Shown piece after piece: positions 1 through 8,485 of a DNA stretch of 58,786 nt. A program made the position numbers and the translations under genes. This stretch comes from Dasania marina DSM 21967 (GTDB taxonomy: Bacteria > Pseudomonadota > Gammaproteobacteria > Pseudomonadales > Dasaniaceae). A model generated the notes under the pieces. That model saw only the letters and a program-made list of their open reading frames with translations. It was not told the origin of the DNA and ran no database searches. The first letter of the stretch is position 1; each line of letters begins with the position of its first letter. The stretch is taken from assembly GCF_000373485.1 (NCBI RefSeq), contig NZ_KB891575.1:465248-524033 (forward strand), given 5' to 3'.

Positions 1-488
1 GCTTTGTGTTATAAAGCTTTGTATCATAAGGATTAGCCGCTACGCCCTAAGCCTTAGTTTCTAGCGCTTACAGCTATCATTTTTAACGGTGACGGGGCCA
101 AGCAACGCAACATTCGCGGCGTTGTATAGGGGTGGCGCATTAAGCGGCTTGTTAGTCCTGTAGCTTAAGCGCTGTAGTTCAGCTCAGTGGTTTAAGCCGC
201 ATAACTGGCCAATAAACATAAACCAATTACTAAAGCTAACAAGCCTGCCAATATAGAGTCCTGCAACACATACTCTCCAAAACAGTTTTACATCAAATCA
301 TTTCTGCATCAAAAATAAACACAGTCTGTGGATGCTGTCTCTGTAAAGTTGCATGTAAAGCTACCCAAACGCCGCAGCTTTAAAAACAGTATATGCCTTA
401 AATAGCAATATGCCAGCCGCCGCTTAAGCTAGCACAGCAAGTGTTTTTTGTTATAGTAAACCCTCGCCTACCCGCTAAGGATGCCAGC
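1..488. other. Intergenic region with no clear gene
   Basis: This stretch precedes the MltC-like gene. I see no RNA gene and no ORF with a convincing start and Shine-Dalgarno site, except a doubtful hydrophobic mini-ORF on the minus strand at 192-266. A short direct repeat GCTTTGT occurs at 1 and 16. Long ORFs here are antisense to the downstream gene and are not supported. Confidence 0.6.
192..266 (-). CDS. Possible 24-residue hydrophobic peptide
   Basis: A minus-strand mini-ORF encodes a short peptide that is almost one continuous hydrophobic segment (LAGLLALVIGLCLLASYAA), which would span a membrane once. A GGAGAG sequence at 273-278 lies 6 bases before a TTG start at 266. A GTG at 269 is also possible but sits too close to it. 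No family is recognised and the ORF could be chance. Its only support is the ribosome-binding-like site and the uniform hydrophobicity. Confidence 0.2.
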   Translation of the reverse strand: MQDSILAGLLALVIGLCLLASYAA

Positions 489-1733
489 ATGCACACGGCC
501 CAGCCTCTATTGCCATCGCCCCTATGTCTATTAATGCTAGCCACTATGCTACTGGCGCCGCTATCACAGGCTAACAACCTAAAGGACGCCTTTGCAGAGC
601 TAGAATTAGAGCAAAGCAGCGGCGCTAACCACAAACCGGCAACAGCGCATAAAAATCCCGCTGCGGTTAGCGAATTTGAACAATGGCAAAGCCAGCAGCA
701 ACAACAATACGCCAATTATAAGCAAGCCTACTTCAAAGCCCTGCATGATTATAAACAGAACATACTGGCACAATGGCAAAACGCTGAGATCAGCGATAAA
801 AAAAACTGGGTAGAATACTCCGATGATTTACAAACCAAGCGCGTAGTAGACTTTGCCAATAATGAAATACGCATTAGCGTGCTAGACAACAACCTAAGTA
901 ACGAGCAACTAGACCAGCTCATAAAAGCTAACCTCAGCTACCTACTGGCGCAAACCCCTAATAGCGCCAGAAAAAACGACCCCGTACTCAAACTAGCCGG
1001 CAGCGTAAGCGACAGCAGCGACGCCATTAGCCGCAGCACTATTTTATCGGAGCTGGCCGACTACAGCCGCAACAGCTTTAGCATGCAGGCCGCCGAACTG
1101 GCGCAACACGCGGTAATACAACAACCCAGCTCCAGCGGCAACGCACAATATAAAACGCCTACCGTTATTACTATTAAGCTACCCCCCAGCAGTGTGCGCG
1201 AGCGCGCCAAAAAATATCAAAACTTAGTCGCCAACAATGCCAGCCGTTACCAGTTGGACCCGACATTGGTTTTTGCCATCATGCATACCGAAAGCGCCTT
1301 TAACCCGCTGGCGCGCTCCCATGTGCCTGCCTATGGTTTAATGCAAATCGTGCCAGAATCTGCTGGCCGCGACGTGGCCCTGCGTCTATACGGCAAAGAT
1401 CAAATCTTATCGCCAGACTACCTCTACAATGCCAGTAACAATGTGCAGGCAGGCGCGACCTATATCCATATTCTGTATTATTCCTATTTAAAAGCCGTAG
1501 AAAATCCATTGAGCAGACTGTACTGCGTCATAGCCGCTTATAATACCGGCGCGGGCAATGTTGCTAGGGCCTTTGTCAATCAACGCAGCCTACAACGCGC
1601 CCTGCCTATCATTAACCAGCTCAGCCCGCAGCAAGTGTATCAGCGCTTAGTGGAACACTTACCCTATGAAGAAACCCGCCACTATTTACAGCGCGTGGTC
1701 AGCCGCCAGCAACTCTATGGTGAATCTTCTTGA
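489..1733 (+). CDS. mltC: MltC-like lytic murein transglycosylase (DUF3393 + SLT domains)
   Basis: Lytic transglycosylases cleave peptidoglycan glycan strands with formation of 1,6-anhydro-muramic ends. The C-terminal third carries the SLT signature: HTESAFNP with the catalytic Glu, then YGLMQIVPESAG, then AAYNTGAGNVARAF, in the same order as E. coli MltC. The N-terminal half resembles the MltC-specific DUF3393 region. I chose ATG 489 because AAGGA lies 7 bases upstream and it starts directly on a signal peptide (PLCLLMLATMLLAPLSQA). An in-frame ATG at 441 would add 16 unlikely residues. E. coli MltC is a lipoprotein, but here there is no lipobox Cys after the hydrophobic core, so the protein may be soluble in the periplasm. 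About 414 residues against about 360 in E. coli. The family is sure; the exact Mlt class slightly less so. Confidence 0.85.
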   Translation: MHTAQPLLPSPLCLLMLATMLLAPLSQANNLKDAFAELELEQSSGANHKPATAHKNPAAVSEFEQWQSQQQQQYANYKQAYFKALHDYKQNILAQWQNAEISDKKNWVEYSDDLQTKRVVDFANNEIRISVLDNNLSNEQLDQLIKANLSYLLAQTPNSARKNDPVLKLAGSVSDSSDAISRSTILSELADYSRNSFSMQAAELAQHAVIQQPSSSGNAQYKTPTVITIKLPPSSVRERAKKYQNLVANNASRYQLDPTLVFAIMHTESAFNPLARSHVPAYGLMQIVPESAGRDVALRLYGKDQILSPDYLYNASNNVQAGATYIHILYYSYLKAVENPLSRLYCVIAAYNTGAGNVARAFVNQRSLQRALPIINQLSPQQVYQRLVEHLPYEETRHYLQRVVSRQQLYGESS

Positions 1734-1869
1734 GAGGGATTAATCGCCCTCGGACTTTACTTGTGCAGCCAAAAGACATACATTTTAGCGAGACAATACC
1801 CTGCCAATTTAGGGCTACCCACTCACGGTAAGCAGGCAGCACAGCAGATATAAAACGAAAGGAACCGAT

Positions 1870-2445
1870 ATGAAAACCCTAAACTTAGCTACTCTTGGCC
1901 TTGCGGCTAGTGTTTTACTAACCGCCTGTGGCGGCAGCCCCACCAAGGAAGAGCTGGCAAAAGCCGACCCCTACCCCGCCTGGTTTTACAATCCCACGGT
2001 AGAGAACGGCATAGCCGCTGCCAGCTGCGTGCCCATCCCCGGCAGCAATGTGTCGGTGGCGCAAAAACAAGCCACCGCCAATGGCCGTGCTAATCTGGCT
2101 TTTCAAATAGAAACCAAAGTTAAAGCCATGGATAAAACCTATGACCGCGTCACCACCACCAACGCAGGGTCATCTACCGGAGGTACCTTTGAGAGCGTTT
2201 CTAAACAAGTCACCCAACAAAGCCTATCGGGCTCACGGGCGATTAAATTTGAGCGTGTGCTAGACGATGATAAAAAAATGATGTGCGCGCTAGTCGCTTT
2301 AACGCCAGAGGCGACTAACCAGCTGTTTAAAAGCCTGGTCAAATCAGCCGAGGTTAATTTATCACCCGATCATGAATCGGTATTAAAAGAACAGTTTATG
2401 GCCTACAAGGCGCAACAAGAACTAGATCAAGAATTGATGAAGTAA
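1870..2445 (+). CDS. LPP20-family outer membrane lipoprotein
   Basis: A 191-residue predicted lipoprotein. The N-terminus is a classic lipoprotein signal ending in the lipobox LLTAC, so Cys20 would be lipidated. The residue after it is Gly, so no inner-membrane retention Asp is present and outer membrane sorting is expected. The rest resembles LPP20-type lipoproteins: a PAWF motif near the start, a central region that begins with many Ala/Asn residues, and a conserved-looking MMCALVAL strand. AAAGGAA lies just before ATG 1870. The gene stands alone and is followed by a strong terminator. The function of the family is not established. Confidence 0.7.
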   Translation: MKTLNLATLGLAASVLLTACGGSPTKEELAKADPYPAWFYNPTVENGIAAASCVPIPGSNVSVAQKQATANGRANLAFQIETKVKAMDKTYDRVTTTNAGSSTGGTFESVSKQVTQQSLSGSRAIKFERVLDDDKKMMCALVALTPEATNQLFKSLVKSAEVNLSPDHESVLKEQFMAYKAQQELDQELMK

Positions 2446-2464
2446 GACTATCGTCATAGCTATC

Positions 2465-2489
2465 AAGGCAGCTTAGGCTGCCTTTTTAT
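2465..2489 (+). terminator. Rho-independent terminator after the lipoprotein gene
   Basis: AAGGCAGC and GCTGCCTT form a perfect 8-bp stem around the loop TTAG, followed by a T run. It lies about 20 bases after the stop codon of the lipoprotein gene. Confidence 0.85.
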
Positions 2490-2526
2490 TGCTCTAATTA
2501 TACTGTCGGCTATTAATAGCACCCAT

Positions 2527-2730
2527 TTAAGCGCTGATTTTTTTATAAAGCTCGACTAAGAACAACAGCCACAAAGCCACGGCGGCGATTAAGCGGTAGG
2601 GCTTGGGCTTAGCGACCGGCGTTGAGGTATCTTGCTGAGCACGCCGGATATTATTAGAGCCACAGGCCGGACAGGCACCGCTAATAAACTTTTTACCTTG
2701 GTAGCTGCAATCTAGGCAGTGATAATCCAT
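2527..2730 (-). CDS. Small zinc-ribbon membrane protein
   Basis: A 67-residue protein with two CxxC knuckles (YHCLDC near residues 4-8 and GACPACG near 20-25) that would bind one zinc or iron atom rubredoxin-style. A linker and one C-terminal transmembrane segment (LIAAVALWLLFLVELY) follow. ATG 2730 is preferred because the domain starts directly after it. An upstream in-frame start at 2775 would put the first 15 codons inside the parE terminator hairpin. The start codon follows the T tract of that terminator directly, so translation or transcription may depend on terminator read-through. Function unknown. Confidence 0.6.
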   Translation of the reverse strand: MDYHCLDCSYQGKKFISGACPACGSNNIRRAQQDTSTPVAKPKPYRLIAAVALWLLFLVELYKKISA

Positions 2731-2785
2731 AAAAAAACCCCGTTGTCGATATGCCTTTAGCATAGCGCAAAACAACGGGGTTTTT
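2731..2785 (-). terminator. Terminator of parE, abutting the next gene's start codon
   Basis: On the minus strand AAAAACCCCGTTGT pairs perfectly over 14 bases with ACAACGGGGTTTTT, enclosing a loop that itself can fold (ATGC/GCAT), and ends in a T run. The stem is flanked by A and T on both sides, so it could work in either direction. The ATG of the zinc-ribbon gene begins at the base following the T run. Confidence 0.85.
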
Positions 2786-2802
2786 ACTAAGGGCTTAGGA
2801 AT

Positions 2803-4686
2803 TTATATCTCAGCCATATCGCCTTTACTTTCCAGCCAAATCTTTCTATCGCCACTGCGCTTTTTCGCCAACAGCATATCCATCATTTGATTGGTCTCGT
2901 CATCGGCCTCTAAAGTTAAACGCACTAGGCGGCGAGTGTCGGCATCCATAACTGTTTCGCGCAATTGCAGCGGGTTCATTTCACCCAAACCTTTAAAGCG
3001 TTGCACCCCTACCTTACCGCGTTTTTTCTCGGCCTCTATGCGATCCAACACCCCTTTCTTTTCAGACTCATCTAGGGCGTAAAAAACTTCTTTACCTACG
3101 TCTATACGATACAGCGGCGGCATGGCGACATAGATATGGCCCGCCGTCACTAGGGGACGGAAGTGGCGTAAAAACAGCGCGCAAATTAAGGTAGCGATAT
3201 GCAAACCGTCGGAGTCCGCATCCGCCAATATGCAGATTTTGTGATAGCGCAGGCCGCTAAGATCGTTGGAGTCAGGGTCCACACCTATGGCCACGGCGAT
3301 ATTATGTACCTCTTCTGAGGCCAGTATCTCTTGTGAATCCACTTCCCAAGTATTTAAGATTTTACCCCGCAGTGGCAGTATCGCCTGAAACTGTCGGTCG
3401 CGCGCTTGCTTGGCAGAGCCTCCCGCCGAGTCACCCTCTACCAAAAACAATTCACCGCGCTCAGGCTCACCGCTAGAGCAGTCGGCCAATTTTCCAGGCA
3501 GTGCCGGGCCGCTGGTGACTTTTTTACGCGCCACTTTTTTCGATTTTTTCATGCGTGTCTGTGCATTATTAATACACATGTCGGCAATTTTTTCGGCTTC
3601 TTCAGTATGATGATTTAACCATAGGCTAAAGGCATCTTTGGCCACGCCCGAAACAAAGGCCGCCGCTTCGCGCGAACTTAAACGTTCTTTGGTTTGGCCT
3701 GAAAACTGTGGGTCAGATAACTTCGATGACAGTATGTAGCTACACTTATCCCACACATCATCCGGCGCCAACTTAATACCGCGTGGCAATAAATGTCGAA
3801 ATTCACAAAACTCGCGCAACGCGTCTAATAAACCGGAACGCAAACCATTAACGTGCGTACCGCCTTGCGCCGTGGGGATCAAGTTAACATAGGACTCGGT
3901 GATCAGTTCGCCACCTTCAGGCAACCATTGCACCGCCCAATCCACCCCTTCGCTAGAGCCACTAAAGCTGCCTATAAAAGGATCTGCCGGTAGTGTTTCC
4001 CAACCCTGGGTATGGGATAGTAAATAATCTTTTAAACCATCTTCGTAAAACCACTGTTCTTTTTCGCCGCTGGCTTCATCGACAAAACTTACCTGCAAAC
4101 CCGGACATAACACTGCCTTAGCTCTAAGCACATGTTTTAAACGCAGCAGTGAAAACTTGGCGGAATCAAAATAACTGCCATTGGGCATAAACCGTATGCT
4201 GGTGCCGGTATTGCGTTTGCCGCAGCTATCTATCACTTTTAAGTCGCTGCTTTTTTCGCCGTTGGCAAAAGCGATATGGTGCACTTGGCCATCACGGCGT
4301 ATGGTGACATCTAAGCTTGTCGAGAGGGCGTTAACTACCGACACCCCCACCCCGTGCAAACCGCCGGAAAATTGGTAGTTATCGTTACTGAATTTGCCAC
4401 CTGCGTGTAAGGTACACAGTATCACCTCTACCCCAGGCAGGCCTTGCTCGGGATGCATATCCACTGGCATGCCTCTACCGTCGTCGGTACACGTCAGCGA
4501 GCCATCTTTGTGTACGATCACATCTATTTTAGTCGCGTGCCCCGCCAGCGCTTCATCGACACTGTTGTCTATGATTTCTTGGGCTAGATGGTTGGGACGG
4601 GTGGTATCGGTGTACATGCCCGGGCGCTTGCGCACCGGGTCTAAGCCGGTTAAGACCTCTATGGATTTTGCGTTGTATTCACTCAT
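2803..4686 (-). CDS. parE: DNA topoisomerase IV subunit B
   Basis: ATPase subunit of topoisomerase IV, which unlinks daughter chromosomes with ParC. The GHKL ATPase domain is at the N-terminus (IDNSVDEALAG, DDGRGMPVD, HAGGKFSNDNYQFSGGLHGV). The transducer domain follows, then the TOPRIM domain (LFLVEGDSAGGSAKQ near residue 415 and ILADADSDGLH). The length of 627 residues and the lack of the GyrB-specific insertion fit ParE and not GyrB. The product ends with the usual short C-terminus. It is followed by its own terminator. yqiA lies 34 bases upstream on the same strand, a neighbour arrangement common in Gammaproteobacteria. parC is not in the window. Confidence 0.95.
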   Translation of the reverse strand: MSEYNAKSIEVLTGLDPVRKRPGMYTDTTRPNHLAQEIIDNSVDEALAGHATKIDVIVHKDGSLTCTDDGRGMPVDMHPEQGLPGVEVILCTLHAGGKFSNDNYQFSGGLHGVGVSVVNALSTSLDVTIRRDGQVHHIAFANGEKSSDLKVIDSCGKRNTGTSIRFMPNGSYFDSAKFSLLRLKHVLRAKAVLCPGLQVSFVDEASGEKEQWFYEDGLKDYLLSHTQGWETLPADPFIGSFSGSSEGVDWAVQWLPEGGELITESYVNLIPTAQGGTHVNGLRSGLLDALREFCEFRHLLPRGIKLAPDDVWDKCSYILSSKLSDPQFSGQTKERLSSREAAAFVSGVAKDAFSLWLNHHTEEAEKIADMCINNAQTRMKKSKKVARKKVTSGPALPGKLADCSSGEPERGELFLVEGDSAGGSAKQARDRQFQAILPLRGKILNTWEVDSQEILASEEVHNIAVAIGVDPDSNDLSGLRYHKICILADADSDGLHIATLICALFLRHFRPLVTAGHIYVAMPPLYRIDVGKEVFYALDESEKKGVLDRIEAEKKRGKVGVQRFKGLGEMNPLQLRETVMDADTRRLVRLTLEADDETNQMMDMLLAKKRSGDRKIWLESKGDMAEI

Positions 4687-4720
4687 ATTTTATCTGTCGT
4701 CGCTAAACCGTGGGCACTGA

Positions 4721-5314
4721 CTAGCCGTCGCTTAATTCTAAAAACTGCAGCACTGCGGGTAAATGTTGTTCAAAGTTTTCGAAGCGGTGGTTGCCACCCT
4801 CTTCTATGTGTTGCGGGCTTTTGCCATAGTATTTTTTAGCCCAGCGGTAATTTAACGTTTCATCACCGGTTTGCAGCATTAGCCAGTAGTTTTGGGGATG
4901 CTGCATGGCGCTGCACTCTATCTCCACCAACTCTTGCAAATGCGCTTGGGTCAGCAGAAATTTTTCACCGGTGTGAAAATTCGTGTTCTCGCCCAATAAC
5001 ACCGGCATCAATTTTGAGGGCTTCACCGCGGGGTTCACCAATACCGCTTTTAGCTGATACAGCTCCCCTACCATGGTGGCCATAAAGCCCCCTAGCGAGC
5101 TGCCTATCATGCCTATTTTGTCACGGCCCTTGGCTATTTCCGACTCAATGACGGCTTTAATCGCATCAAAGGCAGCAGCGGGGTAATTAGGAAAACTAGG
5201 GGCTAGATAATCAATCTCTGGGCAATATTGTTTAATATAATCGCCGACAGCAAGTGCTTTTTCTGACTGACCTGAACTACTAAAACCGTGTATATAGAGT
5301 AACAAGGGGCGCAT
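4721..5314 (-). CDS. yqiA: YqiA/YcfP-type alpha/beta hydrolase (esterase)
   Basis: A 197-residue alpha/beta hydrolase. The oxyanion region LLYIHGFSSS is at the N-terminus and the nucleophile elbow IGSSLGGFMAT is near residue 92. The acidic residue is probably in LQTGDETL, and the catalytic His is in GGNHRFENF near residue 176. This matches the YqiA esterase family, which hydrolyses short acyl esters in vitro; the physiological substrate is unknown. It is encoded between cpdA and parE on the same strand, as in E. coli and Pseudomonas, and is probably cotranscribed with parE. Confidence 0.85.
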   Translation of the reverse strand: MRPLLLYIHGFSSSGQSEKALAVGDYIKQYCPEIDYLAPSFPNYPAAAFDAIKAVIESEIAKGRDKIGMIGSSLGGFMATMVGELYQLKAVLVNPAVKPSKLMPVLLGENTNFHTGEKFLLTQAHLQELVEIECSAMQHPQNYWLMLQTGDETLNYRWAKKYYGKSPQHIEEGGNHRFENFEQHLPAVLQFLELSDG

Positions 5315-5444
5315 ACTTCGAGCCTGTTTAAATTTTAATCGACACTATTCTATGGGAAGCACGAGCATACCCGTTGCCACCGCTTTGGGGAAGGTTTGCG
5401 CCCATAAAGTTGAGGGAAAGTTGTGGAAAACACTGCTGGAAAAG

Positions 5445-6284
5445 CTAGTAACCGTCGGCGTTATCGTAGTGTATATCAAAGTCTACCGCCGTGACCCGCG
5501 AGACGCCGCTGGCAATACTGCCATCGGCATGCAAATCCAACCAGCGGTAACCGGGGTTTAACCTATCCAGTTTAAAACGCTCACTGGCGGGGGCAAATTG
5601 CACACAGGTAGAAGGAGTGGACATCAACTGCACGCCCTTACGCTGGCTATCTAATTGCTGATGGACGTGACCCCATACAATGCCACGCACCTGCGGGCAA
5701 CTGTCGACGATGGTAAAAAAATCATCGGCATTGCTCACCTTCTGTTCATCCAGCCAAGCGCATCCTATATTTACCGGGTGGTGATGCAGGCATAGCAACA
5801 CATGGCTATCACCGGCATTATCCAATTGCTGCTGTAAGTAGTGCAGCTCCTGCTCGCTAAAACTGCCGCCTACCAGGCCTCTGGCGGTAGAGTCCAGCAT
5901 GATAATTAACCAGCCCGCCAGCGTGGCCGACTTCACCAAAGGCTGGCCCAAGGCTTGCTCTATTAAAGTGGGGTCGTCATGGTTACCGGGCAGCCACAGG
6001 GTTTCGGGGGCGACATGCTGAGTTAGGCGCTGAAAGCGCTGGTAGGCCGCTACGCTGGCGTGGTTGGCTATATCGCCGGTGGCTAGGAGTAAGTCGCAAC
6101 CGTCTTGCTCTTGCTCGATAAGGTCTAACACAGCACTGAGGCTGTGATCGGTGTCGAGGTTGAGTAAGCGCTCACCCGGCTGCTCGCCCAAATGACTATC
6201 GGTTAGTTGTAACACCCTCAATGCTACCGGCGTATCTACTGTTGCTGCCAAACTCGTCAAACCCTTAGCTGGTAACGTCGGCAA
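5445..6284 (-). CDS. cpdA: 3',5'-cyclic AMP phosphodiesterase
   Basis: A calcineurin-like metallophosphoesterase that hydrolyses cAMP and so limits CRP/Vfr signalling. The metal-binding motifs are in order: LTDSHLG near residue 28, ATGDIANH near 70, LPGNHDD near 98, CLHHHP near 167 and WGHVHQQ near 206. The predicted start at 6284 is a TTG without a clear Shine-Dalgarno site, so the first 20 residues are uncertain. It is followed by yqiA and parE and preceded by the DUF1249 gene on the same strand, as in the Pseudomonas arrangement. Confidence 0.88.
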   Translation of the reverse strand: MPTLPAKGLTSLAATVDTPVALRVLQLTDSHLGEQPGERLLNLDTDHSLSAVLDLIEQEQDGCDLLLATGDIANHASVAAYQRFQRLTQHVAPETLWLPGNHDDPTLIEQALGQPLVKSATLAGWLIIMLDSTARGLVGGSFSEQELHYLQQQLDNAGDSHVLLCLHHHPVNIGCAWLDEQKVSNADDFFTIVDSCPQVRGIVWGHVHQQLDSQRKGVQLMSTPSTCVQFAPASERFKLDRLNPGYRWLDLHADGSIASGVSRVTAVDFDIHYDNADGY

Positions 6285-6426
6285 CTATGCACTGATACAC
6301 CTATGCCGCGCGCTATGTGAATATATCTGCCATTAACTGTCTAGATTATGGCGCATAAACTTTACTCTATCCCCTGAGCGGGAAGTGCGTCTAGTAACTA
6401 TTTTACTAAAGCGCTGTTTTTTTACC

Positions 6427-6882
6427 CTAAAGACAGCTCAGTGGCTGATCGACATGGCCAAAATTTACACAATGTTTTAACCACTGCCCCAATAATTTGT
6501 TTAACTGTGCTTTTTCATCGCGTTGAAACATGGATTTATTGGGGTAATCATAGTTAGAGCGCAAACGGTGGTTGCCGTGAAAAGCCGACACCTCCGCCAT
6601 GCGCGCATCATGGTATACCCGCAAGGTAAAGTGCGGCGCCGGCGCCCAATCTAGCTGGCCGGCAAAGCTCGACTCCAGCTGGCTAAACTCCATAATCGTG
6701 GTGTAGGCGCAACGCTCCAATACCTCAAGCCGAAAGTGCGCGCGCTGCTGGGCGGGCAGCTGCACCCAAAACTCACGCAAGCTGACACTAGCCATGTCAG
6801 GCATAAGCTTCATCACCCTCGCATAATTGGCTTCACATTCGGCCATTTGCCCCGCTAAATCGGTTGTTTGTTTTTTTAGCAT
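6427..6882 (-). CDS. yqiB: DUF1249 family protein (YqiB)
   Basis: A small cytoplasmic protein of unknown function. The conserved core is visible: CEANYARVMKL near the start, LRVYHDARMAEVSAF in the middle, and RSNYDYPNKSMFQRDEKAQ before the C-terminus, all matching E. coli YqiB. I chose the ATG at 6882 because it aligns with the start of the E. coli protein. The frame is open up to an ATG at 6969, which would add 29 residues that the family lacks and whose ribosome site sits too close. The gene sits between tolC (divergent) and cpdA (same strand). No nudF gene lies between it and tolC, unlike the arrangement I recall from pseudomonads. Confidence 0.78.
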   Translation of the reverse strand: MLKKQTTDLAGQMAECEANYARVMKLMPDMASVSLREFWVQLPAQQRAHFRLEVLERCAYTTIMEFSQLESSFAGQLDWAPAPHFTLRVYHDARMAEVSAFHGNHRLRSNYDYPNKSMFQRDEKAQLNKLLGQWLKHCVNFGHVDQPLSCL

Positions 6883-7041
6883 GTTTACATCTATACCACT
6901 TTCTAGGAATATGCTCTCTACCGAGAGTTTAGCAGCTCTGGCTAGGCAATTCTTATAATCACTGTACATCCTTCTATACTAGCCAGCCCTGCAACTAACT
7001 CCATCTTCACGATACAATTTTCATGCTAAACAGGACAGTTT

Positions 7042-8478
7042 ATGAAAGCTTATACGCGGCCGCTTACCTCCATCGTTATGGCCCTTAGTTGCATAACAGC
7101 CAGCTATGCCGACACCTTGCAAGATATCTATGAGTTGGCACTGAGCAATGATGCCAAGCTGAAAGCCGCCGAGGCCAACTACCGTGCCAATATAGAAACA
7201 GAAGAACAGGCCTTTTCACAATTACTGCCCCAGATAGTCGGCACCGCCAGCTATACAAAATCCGATAACGATGTATTAAGCCGAGGTGCTAATTTAACTC
7301 CCGGTGTGCCCAATGCCTTTTACTCGGCCACAGATACCCAAACCGATAGCGAAGAAGAAAACTATAGTATTAGCCTGCAGCAAAAAGTATTTGATTTACC
7401 CACTTGGTTTGATTTTAAAGGTGGCAAGGCCATTACCAAACAGGCCGAAGCACAACTAGCCGCTGACCAACAGGCCCTGATGGTACGCACCGTAGAAGCC
7501 TATTTTAATGTGCTGCGCGCCAGAGACAACTTAGAGGCCGCCAAAGCCGAGGAGCAAGCTACCAAGCGCCAGCTAGAACAAACTCAGCAACGCTACGATG
7601 TCGGCCTTATCGCCATTACAGATGTACACGAAGCCCGTGCGGTATACGACAACACCATGGTGCAAAGGCTTAGTTTTGAAGGTGAGCTGGGCACAAGCTA
7701 CGAAGCCCTAAGCGTATTAACTGGCACGGCACACCATAACCTGTGGGAACTAAGAGAAGACTATGCCATAGCAGCCCCCGTGCCTGTTGAGCGTGATAGT
7801 TGGGTGGAATTTGCCCTAAAAAATAATCATCTGCTGGCTGCCGCCCATGCAGCCACCGAAGCCTCCCACCTCAGTGCCAAATCCAAAAAAATGGAACATA
7901 TGCCCAAGGTTACCGCCAGCTATAGTTACAACGATAATAGCCGAGATGGCGACAGCTACAGCCGCACTCACAACATCGATGACTTTTTTTACAACGATAC
8001 TGAAGGCAGCACTTGGGGCGTGACTCTGACCATCCCTCTATATTCCGGCGGTGGCGTAAGTTCACAGCGCCGCGAAGCCTATGAGCGCTACAACGCAACC
8101 CTGCAAAACGAAATTGATACCCGCCGCACCACCATTCAATCTACCCGCTCATTGCACTTAAATGTGATGACCGATGTACAAAGAGTGAAGGCGCGCGCCA
8201 GAAGTATTACCTCTACCCGTAGCGCCTTAGAGGCAACGGAAGCAGGCTATGAAGTGGGCACCCGTAATATTGTTGATGTTTTGCAGTCTCGACGCAGCTT
8301 ATACGCAGCGATACGCGATTACGCCAATTCACGCTACGACTATGTCATTAACATGCTCAAGCTCAAGCAACAGGCCGGCACCTTAAGCCCACAGGACATT
8401 ATTAATCTCAATAAAGCACTGGTTGTCGCAGCCGCTCCTAGCGCCAAAGATATAAAACTCAGCGCCAACCAGTACTAA
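7042..8478 (+). CDS. tolC: TolC-family outer membrane channel
   Basis: Outer membrane exit duct for tripartite efflux pumps and type I secretion. The signal peptide ends at about residue 23 (ITASYA). Two outer membrane efflux protein repeats follow, with the typical TolC starting motif LQDIYELALSNDAKLKAAEANYRA (residues 25-48) and the second-repeat motif GYEVGTRNIVDVLQSRRSLY near residue 400. Both repeats have the long coiled-coil helices. Length 478 fits TolC. It is divergent from the DUF1249 gene and convergent with waaA, with 7 bases between the stop codons and no room for a separate terminator. Confidence 0.92.
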   Translation: MKAYTRPLTSIVMALSCITASYADTLQDIYELALSNDAKLKAAEANYRANIETEEQAFSQLLPQIVGTASYTKSDNDVLSRGANLTPGVPNAFYSATDTQTDSEEENYSISLQQKVFDLPTWFDFKGGKAITKQAEAQLAADQQALMVRTVEAYFNVLRARDNLEAAKAEEQATKRQLEQTQQRYDVGLIAITDVHEARAVYDNTMVQRLSFEGELGTSYEALSVLTGTAHHNLWELREDYAIAAPVPVERDSWVEFALKNNHLLAAAHAATEASHLSAKSKKMEHMPKVTASYSYNDNSRDGDSYSRTHNIDDFFYNDTEGSTWGVTLTIPLYSGGGVSSQRREAYERYNATLQNEIDTRRTTIQSTRSLHLNVMTDVQRVKARARSITSTRSALEATEAGYEVGTRNIVDVLQSRRSLYAAIRDYANSRYDYVINMLKLKQQAGTLSPQDIINLNKALVVAAAPSAKDIKLSANQY

Positions 8479-8485
8479 GCCAAAG

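Noticed and set aside
398-715. Minus-strand ORF of 105 residues with many Cys residues
   Set aside because: It lies antisense over the start of the MltC-like gene, has no ribosome site and no recognisable domain.
2803-4686. gyrB instead of parE
   Set aside because: Length and the missing GyrB-specific insertion, plus yqiA-cpdA context, fit parE.
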